A DNA stretch of 64,000 nucleotides from Paenibacillus koleovorans NBRC 103111. Lineage in GTDB: Bacteria; Bacillota; Bacilli; Paenibacillales; NBRC-103111. The DNA lies in the NCBI RefSeq assembly GCF_004000845.1, contig NZ_BIMA01000008.1, forward strand, positions 46,687-110,686. Reading direction: 5' to 3'. The notes under the pieces are model-generated. The model saw nothing but the letters and a program-made list of their open reading frames with translations, was not told the DNA's origin and did not search any database. Made by a program: the position numbers and the translations under genes. Every line of letters begins with the position of its first letter. Positions within the stretch are counted from its first letter, which is position 1. Positions 24,630 through 32,789 of this stretch are shown piece after piece.

Positions 24630-25670
24630 TCAGCCGACAATTTCCTTGATCCGGACGGCGCCGGTTTTGCTCAAATCGATAAACTCGTTCCCGACCTTTA
24701 TGAAAGGACGATTCGGATAGTTCGTATTATTCAGTACGATGCGGCCCCGGCGCCCGTCCGACAAAATGATATCGCTTCCAATTTGAGCGGACATCAAGCG
24801 GCTCAAAAATGTCAGGCCGAGGTTCGACTCCAGACGTCCCAGCGTAATTTCGTCGAACAGCTGCGTAACCACTTGGTAGAAAGGCATCGCCGCTCGATGC
24901 GGACGTTCGGTTGTCATCGCCATATACATATCGGCCAGGCCTACGATCCTGCTGAGCGGGTCGAGCTGGCTGCCGGTCAGCCGGTTCGGGTACCCGCTGC
25001 CGTCCTCGCGCTCGTGATGCTGCAGAGCAATGAGCGCTACACGGGAATCGACGCCGGAGTCCAGCAGCAACTGATGGCCCATGACGGTATGCTGCTTCAT
25101 TATTTCATACTCATGGGGCATCAGGCCGGTCGTTTTTTGCAGGAGGCCGCTGGGCAGCTTGATCATCCCGATGTCGCACAGGCTGGCGGCGGTCGTGAGC
25201 AGATGCAGCTCCGGCTCGTCCAGCTTCATCCACCGGCCGATTGTTGTCGCCATAATAGCTACCCCGATGCTGTGGTTGTACCGGTAATCGGCTCCGGCTT
25301 TCAATTGCGTGAACAGCTTGTAAATATTGCTCTGCCCGCTGACATTCAAAATCACAGGCAAAATCGTGCGCTCGATTTCCTCGGTAGGCACCTTGCCGTT
25401 CTTTTCAATAAAAGTCTCGATTTCCTTCAACTTCGACTCCGTATGATGCACCCATTTGCGTTCCTCGGATTCCCTCGACGGGGCTTGATCCGCCGGCCAG
25501 TCCAGCTCCTCGACATGAATATCCATCACGTCGATGCGGAACTGCTGCAGCTTCTCGATATGAGCATCCGTCAAAATCGTCTCGATCGGAATCAGCAAAA
25601 CACCTCGGGTGTCGAGGATGTCGTGAAGCAGCTGCTTGCCCACCAACTCGTCGTATTGAGCGCAAATCAT
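24630..25670 (-). CDS. HD-GYP-like protein with a degenerate HD metal motif
   Basis: The ATG at 25670 is preferred because AGGAGG lies seven bases upstream; an in-frame start at 25724 has none. The 346-residue protein has an N-terminal DUF3391-like region (1-100) and an HD-GYP domain (about 128-290). Seen are His133 (YNHSIGV), His194/His199, His218-His219 and the GYP loop EDGSGYPN. The defining HD dyad is replaced by Cys165-Asp166 (SLCDIGM), and the HDIGK lysine is Met. Normal HD-GYP enzymes hydrolyse cyclic di-GMP; this one may be inactive or altered and may bind the nucleotide as a sensor. It is a stand-alone gene. Confidence 0.85.
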   Translation of the reverse strand: MICAQYDELVGKQLLHDILDTRGVLLIPIETILTDAHIEKLQQFRIDVMDIHVEELDWPADQAPSRESEERKWVHHTESKLKEIETFIEKNGKVPTEEIERTILPVILNVSGQSNIYKLFTQLKAGADYRYNHSIGVAIMATTIGRWMKLDEPELHLLTTAASLCDIGMIKLPSGLLQKTTGLMPHEYEIMKQHTVMGHQLLLDSGVDSRVALIALQHHEREDGSGYPNRLTGSQLDPLSRIVGLADMYMAMTTERPHRAAMPFYQVVTQLFDEITLGRLESNLGLTFLSRLMSAQIGSDIILSDGRRGRIVLNNTNYPNRPFIKVGNEFIDLSKTGAVRIKEIVG

Positions 25671-25792
25671 TCCAGTTCCTCCTAGAAGCATCGTCCAACG
25701 CCACGAATGCGCTTTCATTTCCAATATACGACAAATTATAATGGATTTCGATGAAGTCAGCTACCTGTTGCAGCTAAAATAGTTCTAAAGCA

Positions 25793-26338
25793 TCAGGAAA
25801 ACAGCTGATCGGAGATCAAAGAGACGACCAGGAAATAAATCATATTGCCGAGCAGCGTTGCGTAAAGAAAATTTTTGAACTTGACGGAGCTCATACCTGC
25901 CGTAATATTGACGATACTCGAAGGGATCACGGGGATCAGGCGACCGATAAAAACAACCCAAAACCCCCGTGCGTCGATCCGCGCCAGCAACCGTGGGGAC
26001 ACATACCGGTGAAGCAACGTCTGAAACCAGTACCGCGAGATGAAAAAGGTGATAGTCGCGCCGATGACGCTTGTCGCACAGCTCCAAAAATAACCTTGCA
26101 CAAAGCCGAAAATCGAAACATTGACCGAGATCAGAAGCACGACCGGAATGAGCGTAATTAAATTTTGTACCGCCATCAGCAGTAAGGTGATCGACAATAT
26201 GAGCCAAAAATTGCCTTTGGACAAATCTTGAATCGCGGCCGGGTCGCCGGATATAAGGTTAGAGAACGTATCGCTTTTGAGTAGCAGCAGCAGCAAGATA
26301 AGGATGCTTGCGAAAGATAGCACTTTCTTCGTATTCAA
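25793..26338 (-). CDS. TVP38/TMEM64 (VTT/DedA-like) membrane protein
   Basis: This 181-residue membrane protein has about five hydrophobic segments and a VTT domain seen as SVFGFVQGYFWS-like core, GATITFFISRYW, and the conserved FVVFIGRLIPVIPSSIVNITAG (re-entrant loop with Arg and Pro). The family (E. coli YdjX/YdjZ, yeast TVP38) probably moves lipids or small solutes across the membrane. The start is TTG at 26338 with AGGAAGG 11 bases upstream, since no in-frame ATG is nearer. It is separate from the HD-GYP gene by 122 bases, with no clear operon partner. Confidence 0.82.
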   Translation of the reverse strand: MNTKKVLSFASILILLLLLLKSDTFSNLISGDPAAIQDLSKGNFWLILSITLLLMAVQNLITLIPVVLLISVNVSIFGFVQGYFWSCATSVIGATITFFISRYWFQTLLHRYVSPRLLARIDARGFWVVFIGRLIPVIPSSIVNITAGMSSVKFKNFLYATLLGNMIYFLVVSLISDQLFS

Positions 26339-26497
26339 AGACTGGTCATCCTTCCTGTCCGATCGCCGTGGTCTTTACAACTAGTACATATCATACCTTA
26401 TAAATCTTAAAAGAGTATAAAGTATTGCTTATTATTTTCGTGTAGTTGGACTTGAATTAAATAGACATTATATTATCAATTTATAATTATATTTGCA

Positions 26498-26527
26498 TTG
26501 ACCATGCTAAAATGAGAAGAGTATAAT
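26498..26527 (+). promoter_or_regulatory. Sigma-A promoter of the pentonate regulator gene
   Basis: TTGACC and TATAAT are separated by 18 bases in AT-rich DNA. Transcription would begin near 26534, giving a ~270-base leader before the ATG at 26802. Confidence 0.6.
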
Positions 26528-26558
26528 AATAATGTGGATTAGATAAACATTAGAAAGT

Positions 26559-26572
26559 GGGCAGCGCTTTCA
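26559..26572 (-). promoter_or_regulatory. cre-like site downstream of the promoter
   Basis: On the minus strand it reads TGAAAGCGCTGCCC, matching the cre consensus at 12 of 14 positions. It lies about 25-40 bases after the predicted RNA start, a road-block position for CcpA. Confidence 0.45.
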
Positions 26573-26680
26573 TATGCTTATCCGTGGATCAATCCAATTG
26601 AACGATAGGGGATGGTTGAAAAAAGGGCAATTTAACAATGCATTTAAGGTTGGGCGTGATGAGAGACAGTTCTCGCATGC

Positions 26681-26711
26681 GCTCCTCGCGGTCTTTCGCG
26701 GGGGGCTTTTT
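26681..26711 (+). terminator. Leader hairpin with T run (possible attenuator)
   Basis: CTCCTCGCG pairs with CGCGGGGGG (two G-U pairs) followed by CTTTTTC, about 90 bases before the regulator's start. It may terminate transcripts early. Confidence 0.45.
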
Positions 26712-26801
26712 CATCATCTCGATGACCGCTTGTTGGGATGCGGCAACTTGTGTATGATGAGGAGAACAAGCGTATATTTTGGGAATAGAAAGGGTTTGGG
26801 C

Positions 26802-28214
26802 ATGGAGGATAAATTCAGCCGCAAGACGTTTCGGCTCCGATTGGAGGAGATGACGCGAACGCTGCGGGAAGACATCTTGTCCGGGAAACGTCCTCCCGGC
26901 GAGTTTTTGCCATCCGAGCAAGACTTGGCCCGCCAGTTCCACATCAGCAACAAGACCGTGCGCAAAGGGCTGGAGGTGTTGCAGCAGGAAGGTTTGATCG
27001 AGAAAATGCCGAAGATCGGCAGCCGTGTAGCGAATCCGTCCACCGACGGCCGTGTTGTCATTCGGTTCGGGTATCACGGAACGCTGATCCGCGAGCTGGG
27101 GATGGCTCAACTGCTTGCCGATTTTCACCGCCGTTATCCGCATATTCGGGTCCAGCCGCTCGAAATTCCCCGCGACCGTTATTTCCGCTTCGTGAACGAC
27201 TGCATGGAGTCCGGCATGCTCGATCTCGTGACGATCAATCAGCATAATTTCCAGGAGTTCTCGGAGAAGGGGAAAAGCGTCCTGTTCGAACCGCAGCAGG
27301 AGCAGCCGGGCATGCAGCCTTTCCTGGCAAGCACTTTTCGATCGGGATCTCGGACATTCGCTCCTTCAGCAACCGGGGAGCTGCTGGCGCAGCCGCTCGT
27401 TTTTTCGCCGATAATACTATGCTACAACAAAGACCATTTCGCCGATGCAGGCTTGCTGGAGCCAGACAGCAGCTGGACTTGGAACACACTTCTGGATGCG
27501 GCGGAGCGACTGGCTGTCGAGAATGAACGTTTCGGCTTTTATTTCCATCTATTCTCGACCAATCGCTGGCCGATCTTCCTGCTGCAGTGCGGAGACCGGT
27601 TCCAGCGGGATGCGAGCGGGAATTATTCCATAGCAGGAACGCGGCTGCTGGACGGGCTGGAGCTGTGCCGTAAAATCGTCTCGATGCCGCATGTGTTCCC
27701 GGCGTTGCTGTCGGGGAGCGACGCCGATGCGGAGGAGCTGTTCCTTCAGGGCAAAGTGTCGATGATTCTAACCACTTATTTTGGCTTGAACGATTTGAAG
27801 CATGCTTCTATTACTTATGATGTCGCGCCGGTGCCGCATTTGAACGAGTTCAAGACGCTGCTCGCCGTCATCGGCTTGGCCATGAACCGCAAGACCGATA
27901 ATCGGGAAGCGGTCAAGACGTTCGCCGAGTATTTGCTGTCGTACGAGTCGCAGCTCAGCATCCGGCGGAACACCTACAGTTTGCCCGCGCTGAAGGCGGC
28001 TGCGGATTGGGAGGGGCAAGAAAGCTTGACCCGTCCGTCTCGTTTCCATATGTATCGGGAAATTATCCCGACCTTCAAGCCGTTCACGGATCTCGGCCTG
28101 ACGACGGAGCAGCTGGAGGACGTCTTCCGTGAGGCGAAGTGGTACTGGTCGAAGCTGCAGGACAAGTCGACCGCTTGCAAACGAATCGAAGCCGGTTTGA
28201 ATGGGCAGGGGTAG
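26802..28214 (+). CDS. GntR-type DNA-binding domain fused to an extracellular-solute-binding (SBP) fold
   Basis: The ATG at 26802 (AAAGGG site) gives 470 residues; the frame is open farther upstream but starts there would cross the leader hairpin. Residues 8-77 are a GntR winged HTH (TLREDILSGKRPPGEFLPSEQDLARQF...VRKGLEVLQQEGLIEKMPKIGSRVA). Residues about 85-460 have the SBP_bac_1 fold (FGYHGTLIRELGMAQLLADFHRRYPHIRVQPLEIP...LLAVIGLAMNRKTDNREAVKTFAEYL), but there is no signal peptide, so the binding fold is a cytoplasmic effector sensor. It sits before the pentonate genes and is probably their sugar-acid-responsive repressor. The usual GntR partners are FCD or UTRA domains, so this pairing is unusual. 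Confidence 0.85.
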   Translation: MEDKFSRKTFRLRLEEMTRTLREDILSGKRPPGEFLPSEQDLARQFHISNKTVRKGLEVLQQEGLIEKMPKIGSRVANPSTDGRVVIRFGYHGTLIRELGMAQLLADFHRRYPHIRVQPLEIPRDRYFRFVNDCMESGMLDLVTINQHNFQEFSEKGKSVLFEPQQEQPGMQPFLASTFRSGSRTFAPSATGELLAQPLVFSPIILCYNKDHFADAGLLEPDSSWTWNTLLDAAERLAVENERFGFYFHLFSTNRWPIFLLQCGDRFQRDASGNYSIAGTRLLDGLELCRKIVSMPHVFPALLSGSDADAEELFLQGKVSMILTTYFGLNDLKHASITYDVAPVPHLNEFKTLLAVIGLAMNRKTDNREAVKTFAEYLLSYESQLSIRRNTYSLPALKAAADWEGQESLTRPSRFHMYREIIPTFKPFTDLGLTTEQLEDVFREAKWYWSKLQDKSTACKRIEAGLNGQG

Positions 28215-28275
28215 TGCATAGCTGTGTACGGCAGTGCATGGGCGTACGAACCCAGCCTTCCTATTATGATGGAAT

Positions 28276-28289
28276 TGGAGGCGCTTACA
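28276..28289 (-). promoter_or_regulatory. cre-like site over the FAH-family gene's ribosome site
   Basis: On the minus strand it reads TGTAAGCGCCTCCA, 13 of 14 matches to TGWAARCGYTWNCW. It overlaps the GGAGG Shine-Dalgarno region immediately before ATG 28291. Confidence 0.55.
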
Positions 28290-28290
28290 A

Positions 28291-29196
28291 ATGAATGTGA
28301 TCCGTTATCGGGACCATACGGGAGAGGTTAGGTTGGCGGTCAAGACAGATGAGGGGGGCGTTTACTGCTTGCCGCAGCGGGATTTATTTGCATTGCTTCA
28401 CGAGGCAAGGAGCTGCGGGCAATCTCCGGGTGAATGGATTCGCAATTATTTGGTTGGCGGCGATCCGGCCCTGCTGGTTGAGGAAGGGCTGGCGTTTCTC
28501 GTGCCTGTGGAGGCGCCCGAGGTTTGGGCGGCTGGCGTGACGTACCAGCGCAGCCGGGAAGCTCGCAATTATGAAGCGACCGGCGGTAAGCTCGATGCGT
28601 CTACGTTCTATGACAAGGTGTACGATGCCGTGCGTCCCGAGCTTTTCCTGAAGTCGACGGCGGCGCGGACGGTCGGCACCGGCACGGAGGTGCGATTGCG
28701 GAGCGATTCCGACTGGCAGGTGCCGGAGCCGGAGCTTGGGCTCGTACTGGATAGCGAAGGGACGATTGTCGGGTACACGATCGGAAATGACATGAGCTGT
28801 CGCGATATTGAAGGCGAGAATCCGCTGTATTTGCCGCAGGCCAAAATGTGGAGCCGTTCCTGCTCCATCGGCCCATACGTTCGGCTGGCAGAATTTGTGC
28901 CTGATCCTTATGCGCTTGATATTGGCTGCCGCATTTTTCGGGACGGGCAGCTTTGTTTTGACGGCTCCGCCAGCACCGGGCAGCTCAAACGCAAGCTGGA
29001 GGAGCTGGTCGAGTTTCTGAAGCGGGACAACGACTTGTTCGAGGGGACGGTCTTGTTGACCGGCACCTGTGTCGTACCGCCGAATGAATTTACGCTGGCG
29101 GCGGGTGACCGGATCGAGATCTCGATCACTGGATTGGGGACTTTGGTGAATGTGGCGGCTGCAGGAGCTGGTGCCGATGCTGCGGTGAAGTTGTAG
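28291..29196 (+). CDS. Fumarylacetoacetate hydrolase family protein, likely 2-keto-3-deoxypentonate dehydratase
   Basis: This 301-residue protein has the FAH C-terminal fold. The metal ligands are visible as Glu146-x-Glu148 (PEPELG) and Asp167 (GNDMSCRDIEGEN). This spacing, and the fold-level match FLKSTAARTVGTG, resemble archaeal and bacterial 2-keto-3-deoxy-arabinonate/xylonate dehydratase (KdaD-type), which converts the keto-deoxypentonate to alpha-ketoglutarate semialdehyde. Context supports this: the next gene encodes a xylonate-type dehydratase that would supply the substrate. FAH relatives also include hydrolases and decarboxylases, so the reaction is inference. The ATG has GGAGG at 9 bases. 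Confidence 0.8.
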   Translation: MNVIRYRDHTGEVRLAVKTDEGGVYCLPQRDLFALLHEARSCGQSPGEWIRNYLVGGDPALLVEEGLAFLVPVEAPEVWAAGVTYQRSREARNYEATGGKLDASTFYDKVYDAVRPELFLKSTAARTVGTGTEVRLRSDSDWQVPEPELGLVLDSEGTIVGYTIGNDMSCRDIEGENPLYLPQAKMWSRSCSIGPYVRLAEFVPDPYALDIGCRIFRDGQLCFDGSASTGQLKRKLEELVEFLKRDNDLFEGTVLLTGTCVVPPNEFTLAAGDRIEISITGLGTLVNVAAAGAGADAAVKL

Positions 29197-29255
29197 AAGA
29201 TAGACAGGGAGTCGGGAGCAGGTAGGAGTAGACAGGCGTAAAAGGGGAGATCGGA

Positions 29256-31262
29256 TTGAATGTCGATGACGATTGGGATGCGATAATGGGTCCGCAGGAC
29301 GATGAAGAAGGGGACTCCGAGGCGCTTTTCTCGATTCGCACGCATGCGCCGGGACCAGAGGGGCGTCTGCCGCTCACGTCCGAGCTGCTGGCGAACAGCC
29401 CCAGCGGCGACTTGTTCGGCATGTCGCAGAATGCAGGGATGGGCTGGCAGCCTTCGAAGCTGATGGGCAAGCAAGTTCTCATCCTCAGCACGCAAGGCGG
29501 CATCCGCGATGAGAACGGAGCGCCCGTCGCTCTGGGCTACCATACCGGCCACTGGGAGATCGGTCTGCTCACTCGTGCGGCGGCGGAAGAGATCGCCAGG
29601 TTTGGCGGCGTGCCGTTCGCCGGAGCCGTCAGCGATCCGTGCGACGGCCGCACGCAGGGCACGACCGGCATGTTCGATTCGTTGCCGTATCGCAACGATG
29701 CGGCGATCGTGCTGCGCCGGCTCATCCGTTCGCTGCCGACCCGTCGCGCCGTCATCGGGGTCGCCACCTGCGACAAAGGACTGCCCGCCATGCTGCTCGC
29801 GCTCGCCTCGATGCGGGACTTGCCGGTGGTGCTCGTCCCGGGCGGCGTGACGCTGCCGCCGACTTCCAGCGAAGACGCCGGCAAGGTCCAGACGATCGGC
29901 GCGCGGTATGCGGCGGGCGAGCTGAGCCTCGAGGACGCAGCGGATCTCGGCTGCCGCGCCTGCGCGAGCCCGGGCGGCGGCTGTCAGTTCCTCGGCACGG
30001 CCGCGACGTCGCAGGTCGTCGCCGAGGCGCTCGGGCTCACCGTGCCGCATGCGGCGCTGGCGCCGTCCGGGCAGCCGGTGTGGCTCGAGCTGGCGCGTCA
30101 GTCGGCGCGGGCTGCCATGGTGTTGGAGCGCCGAGGCATCCGCGCGAGCGACATCGTCACGGAAGCGGCGATCGCCAATGCGATGGCGGTGCATGCGGCG
30201 TTCGGCGGCTCGACGAACCTGTTGCTGCACATCCCGGCGATCGCACATGCAGCTGGGGTGAGGGTACCGACGGTAGAGGATTGGAGCTCGGTCAACCGCC
30301 GGGTGCCGCGGCTCGTCAGCGTGCTGCCGAACGGCCCGGTGCATCACCCGACGGTTCGGGTGTTTCTGGCTGGAGGCGTGCCGGAAGTGATGCTTCATTT
30401 GCGCCGGTTAGGCGGCATTCTGGACGAATCCGCGATTACCGCAACCGGGCGAACGTGGAAGGAGACGCTCGATTGGTGGGAGCGCTCGACGCGTCGGCAG
30501 CGAATGCGGGAGCAGTTGCTTGCGCTGGACGGCATTGACCCGGATACGGTCATCTTGAGTCCGGAGCATGCGGCTAAGCGGGGACTCACGTCGACCGTGA
30601 CGTTCCCGACCGGCAATTTGGCGCCGGAAGGCGCTGTCGTCAAGTCGACCGCGATCGATCCGTCGGTCGTTGATCCGGACGGCGTGTACCGTCACACCGG
30701 GCCGGTTAAGGTGTTCACGACCGAGCGGGCGGCGATCGCGGCGATTAAGACCGGCACTGTTCAGCCGGGCGACATCATGGCGCTAATCGGCCGAGGACCA
30801 GCCGGCACGGGCATGGAGGAGACGTACCAACTGACATCGGCGCTCAAGCATGTGTCGTACGGCAAACATGTCGCGCTGCTTACCGATGCGCGGTTTTCCG
30901 GCGTCTCGACCGGCGCCTGCATCGGCCATATCGGCCCGGAGGCGCTCGCCGGCGGGCCGGTGGGCAAGCTGCGGGACGGCGATCTCGTCCGCATCGAGAT
31001 CGATTGCCGGCGGCTGACCGGCACGCTCGACTTCATCGGCGAAGCCGGGCGCGAGGGCGCCCTTGCGCCGGAGGAGGGCGCCGCCGTGCTCGCCGGGCGC
31101 ACGCCGCACCCGGGGCTCGCGCCGGATCCGGCGCTGCCGGACGACACGCGCCTCTGGGCGGCGCTGCAAGCCGTCAGCGGCGGCACGTGGCGCGGCAGCG
31201 TGTACGACGTCGAGCGCATCCTGCAGGTGCTCGACGCCGGCAGACGCGCGCTCGGCCTCTGA
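29256..31262 (+). CDS. IlvD/Edd-family dehydratase, D-xylonate dehydratase type (YjhG/YagF-like)
   Basis: The start is TTG at 29256 with a GGGGA site, giving 668 residues, the length of E. coli YjhG and YagF (about 655). The resemblance is strong: the N-terminal [18 protein letters not shown] and [16 protein letters not shown], then [48 protein letters not shown], and the C-terminal [31 protein letters not shown] and [14 protein letters not shown] end. The Cys residues in SDPCDG, ATCDKG and GGGCQF are the Fe-S cluster ligands of the family. It dehydrates a pentonate to 2-keto-3-deoxypentonate. It is 59 bases after the FAH-family gene and in the same transcript. Confidence 0.9.
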   Translation: MNVDDDWDAIMGPQDDEEGDSEALFSIRTHAPGPEGRLPLTSELLANSPSGDLFGMSQNAGMGWQPSKLMGKQVLILSTQGGIRDENGAPVALGYHTGHWEIGLLTRAAAEEIARFGGVPFAGAVSDPCDGRTQGTTGMFDSLPYRNDAAIVLRRLIRSLPTRRAVIGVATCDKGLPAMLLALASMRDLPVVLVPGGVTLPPTSSEDAGKVQTIGARYAAGELSLEDAADLGCRACASPGGGCQFLGTAATSQVVAEALGLTVPHAALAPSGQPVWLELARQSARAAMVLERRGIRASDIVTEAAIANAMAVHAAFGGSTNLLLHIPAIAHAAGVRVPTVEDWSSVNRRVPRLVSVLPNGPVHHPTVRVFLAGGVPEVMLHLRRLGGILDESAITATGRTWKETLDWWERSTRRQRMREQLLALDGIDPDTVILSPEHAAKRGLTSTVTFPTGNLAPEGAVVKSTAIDPSVVDPDGVYRHTGPVKVFTTERAAIAAIKTGTVQPGDIMALIGRGPAGTGMEETYQLTSALKHVSYGKHVALLTDARFSGVSTGACIGHIGPEALAGGPVGKLRDGDLVRIEIDCRRLTGTLDFIGEAGREGALAPEEGAAVLAGRTPHPGLAPDPALPDDTRLWAALQAVSGGTWRGSVYDVERILQVLDAGRRALGL

Positions 31263-31281
31263 CCGAGCGCGCGCTCAAGCA

Positions 31282-31316
31282 AGTCCCTGGGACACAGTTC
31301 TCAGGGACTTTCTGTT
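31282..31316 (+). terminator. Rho-independent terminator after the dehydratase gene
   Basis: AAGTCCCTG pairs with CAGGGACTT, followed by TTCTGTT. It weakens or stops transcription into the kinase gene. Confidence 0.7.
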
Positions 31317-31445
31317 CACCTGCCCACGTGTGCTTACTTCCAAATATATCCAATCTTAATTACAAGCTTTTGATTGTTCGTGGCGAACGAATTGGAGGAG
31401 CCGAAGGGCATGACGTTCTGATCTGAGAGGAGGAGAAGGAAAGCG

Positions 31446-32366
31446 ATGAGCGATATCGTAGTGGTCGGCAGCATCAATGTCGATATGGTCAGCTGCGTCG
31501 AGCGGTTTCCCGTGCCGGGTGAGACGTTGAAGTGTCGGTCGACCGAGTATTATCATGGCGGCAAAGGCGCGAATCAAGCGGTGGCCGCTGCACGGGCCGG
31601 AGGCAAGGTGGCTATGGTCGGTGCTGTGGGGACCGATGCATTCGGCGAAGGTGAAATTCGGTCTTTGCAGGAGCAGGGCGTGGAGACGGGATTAGTTGCC
31701 TTCAAGTCCGGTCCGACGGGGATGGCTTATATTATGGTGAGCGACGACGGGGAAAATGTGATCGTGCTGACCGAAGGCGCGAACGGAATGCTGGCGCCTA
31801 CAGATGTGGTTGCGGGAGCCTTCGACAAGGCCAGGATCATTCTGCTGCAAAATGAGATTCGCTGGGAAACAAACGTTCATGTGATGGAGCTTGCGCGTGA
31901 GAAGGGTATTGATGTGATTTTCAACCCGGCTCCCGCTCTGACGATTCCGGCTGAGGTACTGCCTCTGATCAATACGCTCGTTCTGAACGAGACGGAGGCT
32001 GAAACTATAGTCGGCCGTCCGGTGCGGAGTCACGAAGAAGCGAGGGCAGCCTCGTTAGAGCTGATTGAGAAAGGCGTGCGTGAGGTCATCGTCACCTTGG
32101 GCGAGCGTGGCTGTTTATATTGCAACCATGCAGGCGTATCGATTGAGCAGCCCGCCTTTCAGGTGCAAGCGGTCGATACGACTTCGGCCGGGGATACGAT
32201 GATCGGTTACTATGCGGCTTGTATCGGCGAAGGGATGCCGGTCCGAGACGCGCTCAAGTGGGCGTCGGCTGCAGCGGCAATTGCCGTCACGCGAAGTGGA
32301 GCACAGTCCTCGATCCCGGAGCGGGCGGAAGTGGACCGGTTGGTGAACAACTTTAGAACACGATAA
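31446..32366 (+). CDS. rbsK: PfkB-family sugar kinase, ribokinase-like
   Basis: This 306-residue protein has the ribokinase N-terminal motif IVVVGSINVDMVSCVERFPVPGET, the GGKGANQAVAAARAGG glycine-rich substrate motif, and the C-terminal DTTSAGDTMIGYYA with the catalytic Asp and anion hole. It phosphorylates ribose or another sugar, or possibly a keto-deoxy sugar acid in this context. The symbol rbsK rests on the strong ribokinase-specific motifs; no rbs transporter genes are nearby. The ATG has a good GGAGG/GAAGG region. It is 184 bases after the dehydratase, beyond a terminator, so it may have its own promoter. Confidence 0.85.
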   Translation: MSDIVVVGSINVDMVSCVERFPVPGETLKCRSTEYYHGGKGANQAVAAARAGGKVAMVGAVGTDAFGEGEIRSLQEQGVETGLVAFKSGPTGMAYIMVSDDGENVIVLTEGANGMLAPTDVVAGAFDKARIILLQNEIRWETNVHVMELAREKGIDVIFNPAPALTIPAEVLPLINTLVLNETEAETIVGRPVRSHEEARAASLELIEKGVREVIVTLGERGCLYCNHAGVSIEQPAFQVQAVDTTSAGDTMIGYYAACIGEGMPVRDALKWASAAAAIAVTRSGAQSSIPERAEVDRLVNNFRTR

Positions 32367-32494
32367 AGATGGAACGACAGATGGCAAACGGGCAAGCGTA
32401 CGTGGAGAAAGTGTGTGCCGGCTGGCTGGCGAAAGTGATCGGGGTTCGGCACGGAGATTGATCGAGAACTGGACGAAGCCCTAATATGCAAGTT

Positions 32495-32550
32495 AGCTTC
32501 CTTTGCGGGCAGCCGATTACTCGGCTGCTTTCGCGAAGGAGGCTTTTTTT
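32495..32550 (+). terminator. Strong terminator after the kinase gene
   Basis: AGCTTCCTTTGCGGGCAGCCG pairs with its near-complement around ATTACT and is followed by seven Ts. Confidence 0.85.
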
Positions 32551-32584
32551 CTTTGGCTGATGGGCGGGCGGCAAATTGGTGGAT

Positions 32585-32606
32585 GTTGTGAACTTAAGAT
32601 CACAAC
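32585..32606. promoter_or_regulatory. 22-bp near-perfect palindrome, operator-like
   Basis: GTTGTGA-A-CTTAAG-A-TCACAAC is palindromic except for one central pair. It lies in the gene-free convergent space 32551-32789. It is not a CRP site (spacer is eight, not six). No gene starts nearby, so the role is unknown. Confidence 0.4.
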
Positions 32607-32633
32607 CAATGAACCAATTTTTCGTACGTAGGC

Positions 32634-32654
32634 GCTGACCTATCTGCGGTCAGC
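32634..32654. repeat. Small inverted repeat
   Basis: GCTGACC and GGTCAGC are separated by seven bases in the 3' intergenic space; no T run follows. Confidence 0.4.
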
Positions 32655-32698
32655 GGCAACTGGAGTAGGGTGCAGCAGGTGGGTACCGGATAGGAGGT

Positions 32699-32770
32699 CA
32701 ATTCAATCAAGGGCCACGATTACAGCAGCCGCTCGCAACCCCTTTTCCTGCCCTGCACAACCTGAACGCC
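32699..32770. repeat. Intergenic repeat, copy A
   Basis: A stretch beginning AATTCAATCAAGGGCCACG recurs at 39195-39266 in the same orientation with scattered differences. It lies 20-90 bases downstream of the membrane AraC regulator gene. Confidence 0.6.
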
Positions 32771-32789
32771 ACACACCAACAAACTTACA

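Noticed and set aside
26559..26740. Riboswitch (T-box, SAM, lysine, ykkC types) in the GntR-SBP leader
   Set aside because: No T-box AGGGTGGNACCGCG or other conserved cores are present; only the hairpin with T5 can be supported.
28908..30398. A 496-codon open frame on the minus strand opposite the dehydratase gene
   Set aside because: It is antisense to a strongly recognisable YjhG/YagF-like enzyme in GC-rich DNA, where such shadows are common, and its product is Arg/His-rich with no domain.
32585..32606. Possible CRP/FNR-type site TGTGA...TCACA
   Set aside because: The spacer is eight bases, not six, and Bacillota generally lack CRP-type control at such sites; reported instead as an unassigned palindrome.
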